Assembly: GCF_049727805.1 (NCBI RefSeq)
Contig: NZ_JBCNYA010000022.1
Span: 5,816 to 69,815 of the forward strand
DNA: 64,000 nt
Source: Frateuria_A sp049727805
Lineage (GTDB): Bacteria > Pseudomonadota > Gammaproteobacteria > Xanthomonadales > Rhodanobacteraceae
Direction: 5' to 3'
Positions 16,940-25,089 of this stretch are shown piece after piece. A program made the position numbers and the translations under genes. How positions within the stretch are numbered: the stretch's first letter is position 1; the number at the start of each line of letters is the position of its first letter. Below the pieces are notes generated by a model, which worked only from the letters and a program-made list of their open reading frames with translations, searched no databases and was not told where the DNA came from.

Positions 16940-18664
16940 CTATTGCACCTTGCCCAGCCCCGACGGCCGCCGCGGGTCGCTTGCCGCATCCAGCCTGTTG
17001 TCGCGGTGGTCCCAGGTGACCACGTTCATGAAGCCCCATGGATCGCGCGGATGCAGCGTATAGCCCATGCGCTTGAGCTCGCGCGCGGTGGCCGCGTCGA
17101 ACACGCCCGCTTCCACGTCCACGCGGTCGGGCATGAACTGATGGTGGAAGCGCTTCTGCGCCACGATGGCGCTGGCGTCCTTGCCGTCGATGAAGGCGAG
17201 GATGCCTTCCAGCACCTGCGTGATGATGGTCGAGCCGCCGGGCGAGCCGATCACCGCCGTGCGGTCCTTGCCGATCACCAGGCTGGGCGACATCGAGGAG
17301 AGCATGCGCTTGCCGCCCTCGGGTGCATTGGCCTTGCTGCCGAGCAGGCCGTACACGTTCGGCTTGTTGGGCACCAGCGCGAAGTCGTCCATTTCGTCGT
17401 TGAGCAGCACGCCGGTACCGGCGGCGACGAAGGTGGAACCGAGCGTGTAGTTCACCGTCGAGGTGACGGCGATCATGTTGCCGTCCTTGTCGATGATCGA
17501 GAAATGCGTGGTGTGCGGGCCCGGATCATGCGCGCCGCTGGAAGGCAGCATCGAGGACGGCGTGGCCTTGTCGGGCAGGATGCTCTGGCGCAGGCCGTCG
17601 GCGTAGTACGGCGACAGCAGCATGTCCAGCGGCATCTTCACGAAGTCGGGGTCGCCGAGGTAATCGTTGTGGTCGCGGAAGGCGCGGCGCATCGCCTCGA
17701 TCACGTAGTGCGCGCGATGGGCGCGATCGAGCCTGTCCAGGTCGACGCCGCGCAGGATGTTGAGGATCTCGGCGATCGCCACGCCGCCGGAGGACGGCGG
17801 CGGCGCGGTGACGATGCGGTAGCCGTGGTAGTCCACGCTGATCGGCGCGCGCTCCTTCACCTGGTAGCCGGCCAGGTCCGCTTCGCTCCAGTTGCCGCCG
17901 GCCGCGCGCACGGCGGCCACCAGCTTCTTCGCCACCTCGCCCTTGTAGAAGCCGTCGCGGCCCTGCCGGGCGAGGCTCTCCAGCGTGCGTGCCTGGTCGG
18001 GGTCGCGCCAGGTGCGGCCTTCCACGGGTGGCTTGCCGTCGACGAAATACTTGGCGGCCGAGGCCGGCCAGCGCTTGAGGAAGTCGGCGCGCTCGGCGAT
18101 GGCGTCGCGCAGGCGGCTGTCCGGTTCGAAGCCGTCACGTGCGGTGCGGATCGCCGGCGCCAGCGAGGTCGACAGCGGCAGCTTGCCGTAGTGCGCGGCC
18201 AGCCAGGCCAGACCGGCCGGCTCGCCCGGAATGCCGGCCGAGAGCGGACCGTTCAGCGCGGCATCGCGGTTGGGCGAACCGTCCGCATTGAGATAGGCCT
18301 TCGGGTCGACCGCTGCCGGCGCCACCTCGCGCGCGTCGATGAACACCTCGCGCCCGTCCGAGGCGCGCCGCAGCACCGCCAGGAAACCGCCGCCCAGCCC
18401 GGAGCTTTCCGGCTCGACCACCGACAGCGTGGACGCCACCGCGACCGCCGCGTCGAACGCATTGCCGCCCTTGGCCAGCACTTCCAGCCCGGCGTTGGTA
18501 GCCAGGAAGTTGGCGCTGGCAATCGCGCCGTGGCCGGGCTTCTGCGCCGTCGCGGTGGCGGGACCGGCATGCGGCGCCTGCGCCGGCGGGTCTGTCGCGA
18601 AGGCGGCGCCGCTGGTCAGGAACAGGCTCAGCAACAGGGCGCGCCAACGCAGGGACAGACTCAT
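16940..18664 (-). CDS. ggt: Gamma-glutamyltransferase (GGT)
   Basis: 574 residues with a signal peptide (LLLSLFLTSGAAFA). GGT is a periplasmic N-terminal-nucleophile enzyme that cleaves glutathione and transfers the gamma-glutamyl group; it self-cleaves before Thr386 in the motif PHTTHFSIIDKDG. Family motifs LGGGFLAVL, SSGGVAIAEI, and SSMSPSLV near GSPGGSTIITQV are present. The ATG overlaps the ferredoxin stop (ATGA). The ferredoxin-ggt order downstream of coaD is also known in Xanthomonas relatives. Confidence 0.95.
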   Translation of the reverse strand: MSLSLRWRALLLSLFLTSGAAFATDPPAQAPHAGPATATAQKPGHGAIASANFLATNAGLEVLAKGGNAFDAAVAVASTLSVVEPESSGLGGGFLAVLRRASDGREVFIDAREVAPAAVDPKAYLNADGSPNRDAALNGPLSAGIPGEPAGLAWLAAHYGKLPLSTSLAPAIRTARDGFEPDSRLRDAIAERADFLKRWPASAAKYFVDGKPPVEGRTWRDPDQARTLESLARQGRDGFYKGEVAKKLVAAVRAAGGNWSEADLAGYQVKERAPISVDYHGYRIVTAPPPSSGGVAIAEILNILRGVDLDRLDRAHRAHYVIEAMRRAFRDHNDYLGDPDFVKMPLDMLLSPYYADGLRQSILPDKATPSSMLPSSGAHDPGPHTTHFSIIDKDGNMIAVTSTVNYTLGSTFVAAGTGVLLNDEMDDFALVPNKPNVYGLLGSKANAPEGGKRMLSSMSPSLVIGKDRTAVIGSPGGSTIITQVLEGILAFIDGKDASAIVAQKRFHHQFMPDRVDVEAGVFDAATARELKRMGYTLHPRDPWGFMNVVTWDHRDNRLDAASDPRRPSGLGKVQ

Positions 18665-18921
18665 GCCGTGGTCTCCTTCGCCATCAACTGGCGGTATTTG
18701 AGTTCGAGTTGCTCGCGCGTCTCGGCCAGCGCGTCGTCGACGAGGATGCATTCGACCGGGCACACCAGCACGCACTGCGGCTCGTCATGGTGACCGACGC
18801 ACTCGGTGCACAACGCGGGGTCGATCACGTAATAGTCCTCGCCCATCGAGATCGCCTTGTTCGGGCACGCGGGCTCGCAGACGTCGCAGTTGACGCAGGT
18901 GTCGAGGATCTTCAGGGACAT
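18661..18921 (-). CDS. YfhL-like 2[4Fe-4S] ferredoxin
   Basis: 86 residues from ATG 18921. Two cluster-binding regions are visible: CVNCDVCEPACPNKAI and CTECVGHHDEPQCVLVCPVECI. The longer spacing in the second motif is characteristic of the YfhL/Allochromatium-type ferredoxin. It is a cytoplasmic electron carrier. It overlaps ggt by four bases. Upstream is a ~110-base gap with the terminator of the neighbouring lipoprotein gene. Confidence 0.93.
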   Translation of the reverse strand: MSLKILDTCVNCDVCEPACPNKAISMGEDYYVIDPALCTECVGHHDEPQCVLVCPVECILVDDALAETREQLELKYRQLMAKETTA

Positions 18922-18983
18922 AAGCGCCAATGGTAGCGCGGAGCGGCCGCCCCCGCCGATCCCAGGGCGGCCCAAACGAAAAC

Positions 18984-19017
18984 GCCCGCGATGCCGTCGG
19001 GCATCGCGGGCGCGTTT
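18984..19017 (-). terminator. Rho-independent terminator after the lipoprotein gene
   Basis: A 12-bp perfect stem GCCCGCGATGCC / GGCATCGCGGGC with a four-base loop lies 18 bases past the stop at 19035. On the minus strand it is followed by GTTTTCGTTT. Confidence 0.85.
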
Positions 19018-19034
19018 CGCGCGTCGCGCGTGGC

Positions 19035-19532
19035 TTACATCGCCACGAAGCGCACCGTCGCGCCGGTCGGCTGCAGGCCGGCAGTGACGCGGTCCTTGTC
19101 GGCCTGGTCGCCGATGAACAGCACGATCACGTCCTTGAACGAACCGGGCTTGGCGCCCTGGAAGGCGGCGAGGATGAAGTCGGCGGTCTTGGCCGAGTTC
19201 GGGCCGGCGAAGGCCAGCAGGTTGCCCGGCAGCACGCCGCGGGCGACGGTGTCCTGCACGTTCTGCAACTGGCGGTCGTACTTGGCCTTGGCTTCGTCGT
19301 CGTCACCGGCCGGCACCATGTAGGCGTACGGGCGCTCGGCGGTCATGCCCTGCATGTTGTTCTGCACGATCTGCCCCAGGTAGGCGTTCCAGGCCTGGGC
19401 GTCGTTGGGATTCGACGGCTTGGTGGCGGTCGCCTGCTGGGTCGTCTGCTGGTTGTCTTCCTGCTTGTTGCAGGCGGACAGGACCAGGCTGCCGGCGAGC
19501 GCGAAGGTTGCGGCGATCAGGAACTTACGCAT
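19035..19532 (-). CDS. Conserved hypothetical lipoprotein
   Basis: 165 residues with a lipoprotein signal (LAGSLVLSAC, Cys ~21), then a Gln/Thr-rich spacer and a folded domain of ~120 residues (DAQAWNAYLGQIVQNNMQGM, RPYAYMVPAGDDDEAKAKYD). I do not recognise a domain with known function. The start overlaps the end of coaD by eight bases, so it is probably in one transcript with coaD and ends at the terminator at 18984. Confidence 0.75.
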   Translation of the reverse strand: MRKFLIAATFALAGSLVLSACNKQEDNQQTTQQATATKPSNPNDAQAWNAYLGQIVQNNMQGMTAERPYAYMVPAGDDDEAKAKYDRQLQNVQDTVARGVLPGNLLAFAGPNSAKTADFILAAFQGAKPGSFKDVIVLFIGDQADKDRVTAGLQPTGATVRFVAM

Positions 19533-20058
19533 GGGTGTCTCCCTGTGAGTGGATTTGGGTCTTGCGCCAGCGCTGCCGCATGGCCTGTTGTACCGCCGGA
19601 TGCACGAAGCCCGAAATATCGCCGCCGAGGCGGCCGATCTCGCGCACCAGCGAGGAGGAGATGAAGCTGTACTGCTCGGCGGGCGTCAGGAACAGCGTCT
19701 CCGCCTGCGGAATCAGGTGGCGGTTCATGCTCGCCAGCTGGAACTCGTATTCGAAGTCCGACACCGCGCGCAGGCCGCGGATGATCACGCCCGCCCCCAC
19801 CTCGGTGACGAAGGTCGCCAGCAGGCTGTCGAAGCCGCGCACCTCCACGTTGGGCAGGTCGGCCAGCGCCAGCCGCGCCAACGTGATGCGCTCGTCCAGG
19901 CTGAAGCCCGGGCCCTTGCTGGAGCTGTCGGCCACCGCGACCACCACGCGCTCGAACAGCGGCGCGGCGCGCGATACCAGGTCGGCATGCCCGTTGGTGA
20001 TCGGGTCGAAGGTGCCGGGATAGACGGCCAGGCGCTTGTTGACCGGAGCTGTGTTCAC
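19525..20058 (-). CDS. coaD: Pantetheine-phosphate adenylyltransferase
   Basis: 177 residues from GTG 20058 (a TTG at 20076 is an alternative; no ATG fits). CoaD makes dephospho-CoA in coenzyme A synthesis. Motifs: YPGTFDPITNGHADL with the nucleotide-binding TxGH, RGLRAVSDFEYEFQLA, and SSSLVREIGRLGGD. Size is slightly longer than typical because of the C-terminal tail. It is followed in the same direction by the lipoprotein gene and preceded by rsmD. Confidence 0.93.
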   Translation of the reverse strand: MNTAPVNKRLAVYPGTFDPITNGHADLVSRAAPLFERVVVAVADSSSKGPGFSLDERITLARLALADLPNVEVRGFDSLLATFVTEVGAGVIIRGLRAVSDFEYEFQLASMNRHLIPQAETLFLTPAEQYSFISSSLVREIGRLGGDISGFVHPAVQQAMRQRWRKTQIHSQGDTHA

Positions 20059-20085
20059 GTGAAGGCTGCAGCGCAAAGGTGGCGG

Positions 20086-20652
20086 CTAGCTTAACGGAAG
20101 CTCCGCACAGCGGCGATAGAGCGCGTGGCGCACCTCGCCCGCGCGGCCCTCGCGGTGCAGCGCCCAGTTCGGCGGCAGCGCGGGCACGTGGTCGCGCGGC
20201 GACTCGACGTAGACCCAGGCCTGTGGGGAAAGCCAGCCGTTGGCCTCCAGGCTTTGCGCGAGAGCGCTCCACAGGTCCGCGGCAAAAGGCGGATCGAGGA
20301 ACACCAGGCCGAAGGGCGTGGGCGCGCCTCCGAGGAAGGCCGCTGCATCGGCGGTGGACACCGTGCCGTCGCCGGCCTTCAGCCGCGCCAGGTTGTCGCG
20401 CAGCGCCTGCGCGGCGCGCGCGTCGCGTTCGACGAAGCGCACCGCCGCGGCCCCGCGCGAAAGCGCCTCGATGCCCAGCGCCCCGGTGCCCGCGCACAGG
20501 TCCAGCGCGGACACGCCGGCAAGCACCGGCGCCAGCCAGTTGAACAGCGTCTCGCGCACCCGTTCCGGCGTCGGCCGCAGCCCCGGCAGGTCGGGCACCT
20601 CCAGCCGCGAATTGCGCAGGCTTCCGCCGATGACGCGGATGCGGCCCTTCAT
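20086..20652 (-). CDS. rsmD: 16S rRNA (guanine-966-N2)-methyltransferase RsmD
   Basis: 188 residues from ATG 20652 (MKGRIRVIGG); an in-frame GTG at 20742 would add 30 residues of low conservation. RsmD methylates G966. The SAM-binding region ALDLCAGTGALGIEALSRG and the catalytic motif LVFLDPPF are present. The rsmD-coaD order is widespread. It is divergent from ftsY with a ~160-base gap. Confidence 0.93.
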   Translation of the reverse strand: MKGRIRVIGGSLRNSRLEVPDLPGLRPTPERVRETLFNWLAPVLAGVSALDLCAGTGALGIEALSRGAAAVRFVERDARAAQALRDNLARLKAGDGTVSTADAAAFLGGAPTPFGLVFLDPPFAADLWSALAQSLEANGWLSPQAWVYVESPRDHVPALPPNWALHREGRAGEVRHALYRRCAELPLS

Positions 20653-20812
20653 GTAGGCATGTCGCTGCAGGAGCGCACCCTGTGCGCGACGGCCGTGCCG
20701 CACCCGGCCGGAATCGGTGGCGCGCAACGAAGGCACAGGCACGGGCGCCCCTCAGCGGGCAGTCTGGTAGCGGGTGATAGCATCCGCGCATTGTCTTGGA
20801 AACACCGCCGCA

Positions 20813-21946
20813 ATGCTCAAGTTCTGGAAGAAGAAACCCACCGAAACGACTTCGGAGCAGCCGGCCGACCAGGGCCAGACGCCGCCTGTCGACGCGCACG
20901 TCGCGGACGCCGCCGCACAGGACACCGCCAGCCCGGTGCTGGACGAGGCACGCGCGGAACTGGCTCCCGCCGAGCCGGCGGTGGTCGACGAGGCGCCGCC
21001 TCCCGCAGCCGTACCCGAACCTGCGCCGGCAAAGCGCAGCTGGCGCGAGCGGCTCGCCGGCAGCGGCTTCGCCAAGGGGCTGAGCTCGCTGTTCGTGCGC
21101 CACCCCAAACTCGACGACGACCTGCTCGACGAGCTCGAAACGCTGTTGATCACCGCCGACGTGGGCGTGGAGGCCAGCACCACGCTGGTCGAGGGCCTGC
21201 GCAAGCGCATGCACAAGCGCGAGTTCGCCGATGCCGATGCGCTGCTCGCGGCGCTGCGCGAATCGCTGGTCGCGATGCTGCTGCCGGTGCAGCAGCCGCT
21301 GGACATCTCCGGACGCAAGCCGTTCGTGGTGCTCACCGTGGGCATCAACGGCGTGGGCAAGACCACGACCATCGGAAAACTCGCGCGCAGGTGGCGCGAT
21401 GACGGCCGCCAGGTGCTGCTGGCCGCCGGCGACACCTTCCGCGCCGCCGCGGTGGCGCAACTGAAGACCTGGGGCGAGCGCAACAACGTGCCGGTGATCG
21501 CGCAGGGCCAGGACGCCGATTCCGCCAGCGTGATCTTCGACGCGCTGCAGGCCGCCCGCTCGCGCAACGCCGACGTGCTGGTCGCCGACACCGCCGGTCG
21601 CCTGCACACCCAGGGCGGGCTGATGGACGAGCTGTCCAAGATCGCCCGCGTGCTGAAGAAGCTCGATCCGGAGGCGCCGCACGAGGTGCTGATGGTGATC
21701 GACGGCACCACCGGCCAGAACGCGATCAGCCAGTTGCGCCAGTTCCAGCAGATCGTCGGCGTCACCGGCCTGGTCGTGACCAAGCTCGACGGCACAGCCA
21801 AGGGCGGCGTGATGTTCGCGCTGGCGCGCGAGTTCGGCCTGCCGATCCGCTTCGTCGGCCTGGGCGAGAGCGCCACCGACCTGCGCGAGTTCGACGCGCG
21901 CGCCTTCGTCGATGGCCTGCTGCCGGCCACGCTGGCGCGGGCCTGA
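20813..21946 (+). CDS. ftsY: FtsY, signal recognition particle receptor
   Basis: 377 residues from ATG 20813. The N-terminal ~75 residues are the acidic, Pro/Ala-rich A domain, then comes the NG GTPase: P-loop GINGVGKT at residues 177-184, DTAGR, and TKLDGTAKGG. FtsY docks ribosome-SRP complexes at the membrane. The context (rsmD divergent, AsmA-like and mutY downstream) is ordinary. Confidence 0.97.
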   Translation: MLKFWKKKPTETTSEQPADQGQTPPVDAHVADAAAQDTASPVLDEARAELAPAEPAVVDEAPPPAAVPEPAPAKRSWRERLAGSGFAKGLSSLFVRHPKLDDDLLDELETLLITADVGVEASTTLVEGLRKRMHKREFADADALLAALRESLVAMLLPVQQPLDISGRKPFVVLTVGINGVGKTTTIGKLARRWRDDGRQVLLAAGDTFRAAAVAQLKTWGERNNVPVIAQGQDADSASVIFDALQAARSRNADVLVADTAGRLHTQGGLMDELSKIARVLKKLDPEAPHEVLMVIDGTTGQNAISQLRQFQQIVGVTGLVVTKLDGTAKGGVMFALAREFGLPIRFVGLGESATDLREFDARAFVDGLLPATLARA

Positions 21947-21952
21947 GCCGCG

Positions 21953-23008
21953 ATGGCGATGACGCGGCGGCTGCATTACGCGCTGCTGGCCCTGACCGGC
22001 ATCCTGGTCGCGGCGCTGGTCGCGCTGGTGGTGACCGTCTACCTGCTGCTGCAGCCGGAACGCTTCACCGCGATGCTGCAGGAGCAGGCGGCCAAGGCCG
22101 GGCTCGAGCTCAGCCTGTCCAGCCCGGCCAGCCCCACGCTGTTCCCGCGCCCGGCGCTGGAGCTGCAGGGACTCACCCTTACCGCACAAGGCGCCAGCAT
22201 GCCGATCCTGCTGGCCGCCAACGGCCGCCTGGCCTTGCCGTGGAGCACGCTGTTCGGTGGTCCGACGGTGATCTCGCGGCTGGAGATCGACGCGCCGCGG
22301 GTCGACCTCGACGCGTTGCAGGCCTGGCTTTCCAGCCTGCCTTCCGGCCCGGCGGGCGCGGCGCCGAACATCCCGCGCATCGACACCGGCGTGCGCATCG
22401 CGCGCGGCACGCTGGTACGCGGCAACCAGATGCTGCTGCGCGACTTCTCGCTGGACGCTGGCAGCCTGCTTACCGGCCGGCCGTTCCCGCTGGTGGTCTC
22501 GGCCAAGGACGCGGCCGGCACGCCGATGCAGTTGCGCCTCACCGCCACGCCGCGCATCCAGGGCAACGCGCTGCAGCTCAACGACATCAACCTCGACTTC
22601 ACCCGCGGCGCCACGCTGGCCATGCAACTGACCGGCGAAGCGCACTGGCACGGTGCGGCCGACGCCGCAGCCACGCTCGCCGGCTCGCTCGACGAGGCCG
22701 ACGCCGGCCGTTACGACATCTCGCTGGGGCTGACCCCGGCCAACCAGAGCGACCCGCTGCTGCTCGCGCTCAAGCTCGACGGCCCCGGCAACCACGTCGA
22801 CCTGCGCCTGCCGCCGCTGGGCATCGCACGCTGGTGGTCGCACATCGGCGACGAGCAGGGGCCGCAGCTCAACGCGCCGCCGGGCAGCGGCCACGTCGAC
22901 GCCGCCACGCTCGACGTCGCCGGCGTGCACATCGAGGGCTTGCACCTGGAACTCGCGCCGGCTCCCGCGGCCAGCACCGCCGCGCCTGCCGCCAGCGATT
23001 CCCGATGA
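21953..23008 (+). CDS. AsmA-like membrane-anchored protein
   Basis: 351 residues. One N-terminal membrane helix (ALLALTGILVAALVALVVTVYLL is spread over residues ~10-32) precedes a periplasmic beta-rich region (LFPRPALELQGLTLTAQG; VISRLEIDAPRVDLDAL) typical of AsmA-like proteins of the lipid-transfer superfamily. It is short for the family. The exact role is unknown; a part in envelope lipid homeostasis is an inference. It overlaps mutY by four bases (ATGA), so they are probably co-transcribed. Confidence 0.72.
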   Translation: MAMTRRLHYALLALTGILVAALVALVVTVYLLLQPERFTAMLQEQAAKAGLELSLSSPASPTLFPRPALELQGLTLTAQGASMPILLAANGRLALPWSTLFGGPTVISRLEIDAPRVDLDALQAWLSSLPSGPAGAAPNIPRIDTGVRIARGTLVRGNQMLLRDFSLDAGSLLTGRPFPLVVSAKDAAGTPMQLRLTATPRIQGNALQLNDINLDFTRGATLAMQLTGEAHWHGAADAAATLAGSLDEADAGRYDISLGLTPANQSDPLLLALKLDGPGNHVDLRLPPLGIARWWSHIGDEQGPQLNAPPGSGHVDAATLDVAGVHIEGLHLELAPAPAASTAAPAASDSR

Positions 23009-24084
23009 ACTCCACCCTTGCCGCCGCCCTGCTGCCCTGGTTCGACCGTCACGGGCGCCACGATCTTCCCTGGCAGGCCGCTACGCCGGACGGACGCCGC
23101 GACGCCTATCGCGTGTGGCTGTCCGAGGTGATGCTGCAGCAGACCCAGGTCGCCACGGTCATCCCCTATTTCCTGCGCTTCACCGAAGCGCTGCCGACGC
23201 TGCCGGACCTTGCCGCCGCGCACGAGGACCGCGTGCTCGCGCTGTGGTCGGGCCTGGGCTACTACCGCCGCGCGCGCTTCCTGCATCGCGCCGCGCAACT
23301 GTGCGTGGAGCGCCATGACGGCGAGCTGCCGCGCGATTTCGACGCGCTCGCCGCGCTGCCCGGCATCGGCCGCTCCACCGCCGGCGCGATCCTGGCGCAG
23401 GCGCACGGGCTGCGCTTCGCCATCCTCGACGGCAACGTCAAGCGCGTGCTTACCCGCTACCACGGCATCGAGGGCCACCCCGGCCAGGGCGCGGTGGAAA
23501 AACAGCTATGGGAACGGGCCGAAGCGCACACGCCAAGCGAGCGCGTGGCCGACTACACCCAGGCGATCATGGACCTGGGCGCCACCGTCTGCGTGCGCTC
23601 GCGCCCGCTCTGCCTGGCCTGCCCGCTCACCGACGCCTGCGTCGCCCGCCGCGAAGGCCGCACTACGCAGTTGCCTACGCCGAAGCCTGGCAAGGTGCTG
23701 CCCACGCGCGCCACCACCATGCTGGTGCTGCGCGACGACGAAGGCCGCGTGCTGCTGGAACGCCGTGGACCGAACGGCGTCTGGTCGGGCCTGTGGAGCC
23801 TGCCCGAAGCGCCCGGCCACGAAGCCGCCTGGCGCCTGGCGCAGGACCACGCACGGCTGGACGACGCGCTCGCGCTCGCGCCCTTCGTCCACGTCTTCAG
23901 CCACTACCGCCTCAACGTCGAGCCGCTGCTGTTCGATGGCGCGACAGCCCGACCCGCCATCGCCGATAATGCATCGCTGCGCTGGTACGCCCGCGACGAG
24001 TGGGCGAGCCTGGGCCTGCCCGCGCCGGTGCGCTCCCTGCTCGAAGCGCTCCCCGTGCCACAACCCAGCGCGGACCTGCCGTAA
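23005..24084 (+). CDS. mutY: MutY, A/G-specific adenine DNA glycosylase
   Basis: 359 residues. MutY removes adenine mispaired with 8-oxoguanine. Catalytic Glu41 lies in SEVMLQQTQV, the helix-hairpin-helix is LPGIGRSTAGAI, and the catalytic Asp is in FAILDGNVKR. The [4Fe-4S] ligands have the C-x6-C-x2-C-x5-C pattern (CVRSRPLCLACPLTDAC). The C-terminal NUDIX-like 8-oxoG-recognition domain (LVLRDDEGRVLLERRGPNGVWSG spread over ~235-260) is present. It is followed by yggX, its usual partner in gammaproteobacteria. Confidence 0.96.
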   Translation: MNSTLAAALLPWFDRHGRHDLPWQAATPDGRRDAYRVWLSEVMLQQTQVATVIPYFLRFTEALPTLPDLAAAHEDRVLALWSGLGYYRRARFLHRAAQLCVERHDGELPRDFDALAALPGIGRSTAGAILAQAHGLRFAILDGNVKRVLTRYHGIEGHPGQGAVEKQLWERAEAHTPSERVADYTQAIMDLGATVCVRSRPLCLACPLTDACVARREGRTTQLPTPKPGKVLPTRATTMLVLRDDEGRVLLERRGPNGVWSGLWSLPEAPGHEAAWRLAQDHARLDDALALAPFVHVFSHYRLNVEPLLFDGATARPAIADNASLRWYARDEWASLGLPAPVRSLLEALPVPQPSADLP

Positions 24085-24138
24085 CGGCGTCCCCGGGCGC
24101 AGCTCACGCACCCATCGCATCACGACCGGAAGCACCGC

Positions 24139-24417
24139 ATGTCCCGCACCATCCATTGCGCAAAGCTCGGCATCGACGCCGAAGGCCTCGACTTCGCCCC
24201 CTGGCCCGGCCCGCTCGGCCAGCGCGTGTACGAGCACGTCTCGAAGCAGGCCTGGCAGCAATGGCTCGCCCACCAGACCATGCTGATCAACGAATACCGC
24301 CTCAATCCGCTGGAAGCGAAGACCCGCCAGTTCCTCGCCGGCGAGATGGAAAAGTACTTCTTCGGCGGCGGCGACGTGGCCCAGCCTGCAGGCTACGTCG
24401 CGCCCGAGCAGCCTTGA
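24139..24417 (+). CDS. yggX: YggX, Fe(2+)-trafficking / oxidative damage protection protein
   Basis: 92 residues. It matches the small YggX family (N-terminus RTIHCAKLGIDAEGLDFAPWPGPLG; C-terminal FLAGEMEKYFFGGGD). YggX protects Fe-S proteins against oxidative damage. It lies 54 bases after mutY and 69 bases before tRNA-Phe. The residue Cys7 (family-conserved) is present. Confidence 0.95.
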   Translation: MSRTIHCAKLGIDAEGLDFAPWPGPLGQRVYEHVSKQAWQQWLAHQTMLINEYRLNPLEAKTRQFLAGEMEKYFFGGGDVAQPAGYVAPEQP

Positions 24418-24486
24418 CGCAAGCGCCCGCATCCGATTTAATGCGCGGCTCCACGCAGCACGCCACGCGCGTCCTGCCCTCTTCCC

Positions 24487-24562
24487 GGCCGGGTAGCTCA
24501 GTTGGTAGAGCAGGGGATTGAAAATCCCCGTGTCGGCGGTTCGATTCCGTCCCCGGCCACCA
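24487..24562 (+). tRNA. tRNA-Phe (GAA)
   Basis: 76 nt with encoded CCA. Acceptor stem GGCCGGG / CCCGGCC, D arm TAGCTCAGTTGGTAGAGCA, anticodon stem GGGGA/TCCCC with loop TTGAAAA (anticodon GAA), and TTCGATTC in the T loop. A strong terminator follows at 24573. Confidence 0.97.
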
Positions 24563-24572
24563 TGCAATATCG

Positions 24573-24599
24573 AAAAGCCCGCGCTTGCCGCGGGCTTTT
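24573..24599 (+). terminator. Rho-independent terminator after tRNA-Phe
   Basis: Perfect 11-bp stem AAAAGCCCGCG / CGCGGGCTTTT with a five-base loop, ending in T residues. It is also partly symmetrical, so it could act on both strands. Confidence 0.85.
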
Positions 24600-24694
24600 C
24601 GTTTGCGCGACAGGCTTGTCCAAAACGACTCGCTTCGGGGTCGCACTCCGGGCAGCGCAGCGCACGCCTGTCGACGTGCACGACCATCGGTGCG

Positions 24695-24752
24695 CCGACC
24701 GGCGGCACGGGGATTTTCAATCCCTGCTCTACCGACGGGCGACCTGGCCGAA
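24695..24752 (-). pseudogene. Degenerate inverted tRNA-Phe fragment
   Basis: On the minus strand 24706-24733 matches the real tRNA-Phe across the D-stem 3' side and the whole anticodon arm (28 of 29 positions, one base deleted). Weaker similarity extends on both sides (GGCC.GGT... at the 5' end; CCCGTGCCGCCGGT at the 3' end). The acceptor 3' half and T arm are lost. It is not a functional tRNA. It lies ~150 bases from and opposite to the intact gene. Confidence 0.7.
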
Positions 24753-24760
24753 ACAAGGCT

Positions 24761-25006
24761 TCACGCCTCGTCGGTCTGGTCGGGCGGCCCAAGGGTGGGC
24801 GCCACGCGGTTGGCTTCGTCCTCGTAGTCCGCGTTGCTTTCGCCGGCTTCGAGCATGTCCTCGACGGGGTCGGTCGTCGCGCTGGCGCGCTCGGGGTCGA
24901 GGCTTTCGGTGCGGTTGTCCGCTTTCTCGATGGTGTCGAGCCGGTCGTTGCTGCCTTTGCCATTGGCGTCGCGCTGGTCCGGCTTCGCTTGCGGGTGGCT
25001 GTTCAT
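24761..25006 (-). CDS. Small acidic hypothetical protein
   Basis: 81 residues from ATG 25006 (GTGAGG upstream acts as a ribosome-binding site; ATG 25027 is an alternative). The protein is very hydrophilic and probably disordered (NDRLDTIEKADNRTESLDP; VEDMLEAGESNADYEDEANR). There are no cysteines, membrane helices or known motifs. It follows the hybrid kinase gene on the same strand after ~85 bases. I do not recognise it; it could be a lineage-specific stress or regulatory protein. Confidence 0.55.
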   Translation of the reverse strand: MNSHPQAKPDQRDANGKGSNDRLDTIEKADNRTESLDPERASATTDPVEDMLEAGESNADYEDEANRVAPTLGPPDQTDEA

Positions 25007-25089
25007 GTGCCTGGCCTCACGTTGCATGCTGCGAGGCTCGCGCATCCGGTGTCGGCGGCGTGAGAACTGGGGGTTCGCCGCGGGTTCCG

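Noticed and set aside
19517..22945. 1142-residue minus-strand frame
   Set aside because: Shadow across coaD, rsmD, ftsY and the AsmA-like gene, all of which have recognised motifs in other frames.
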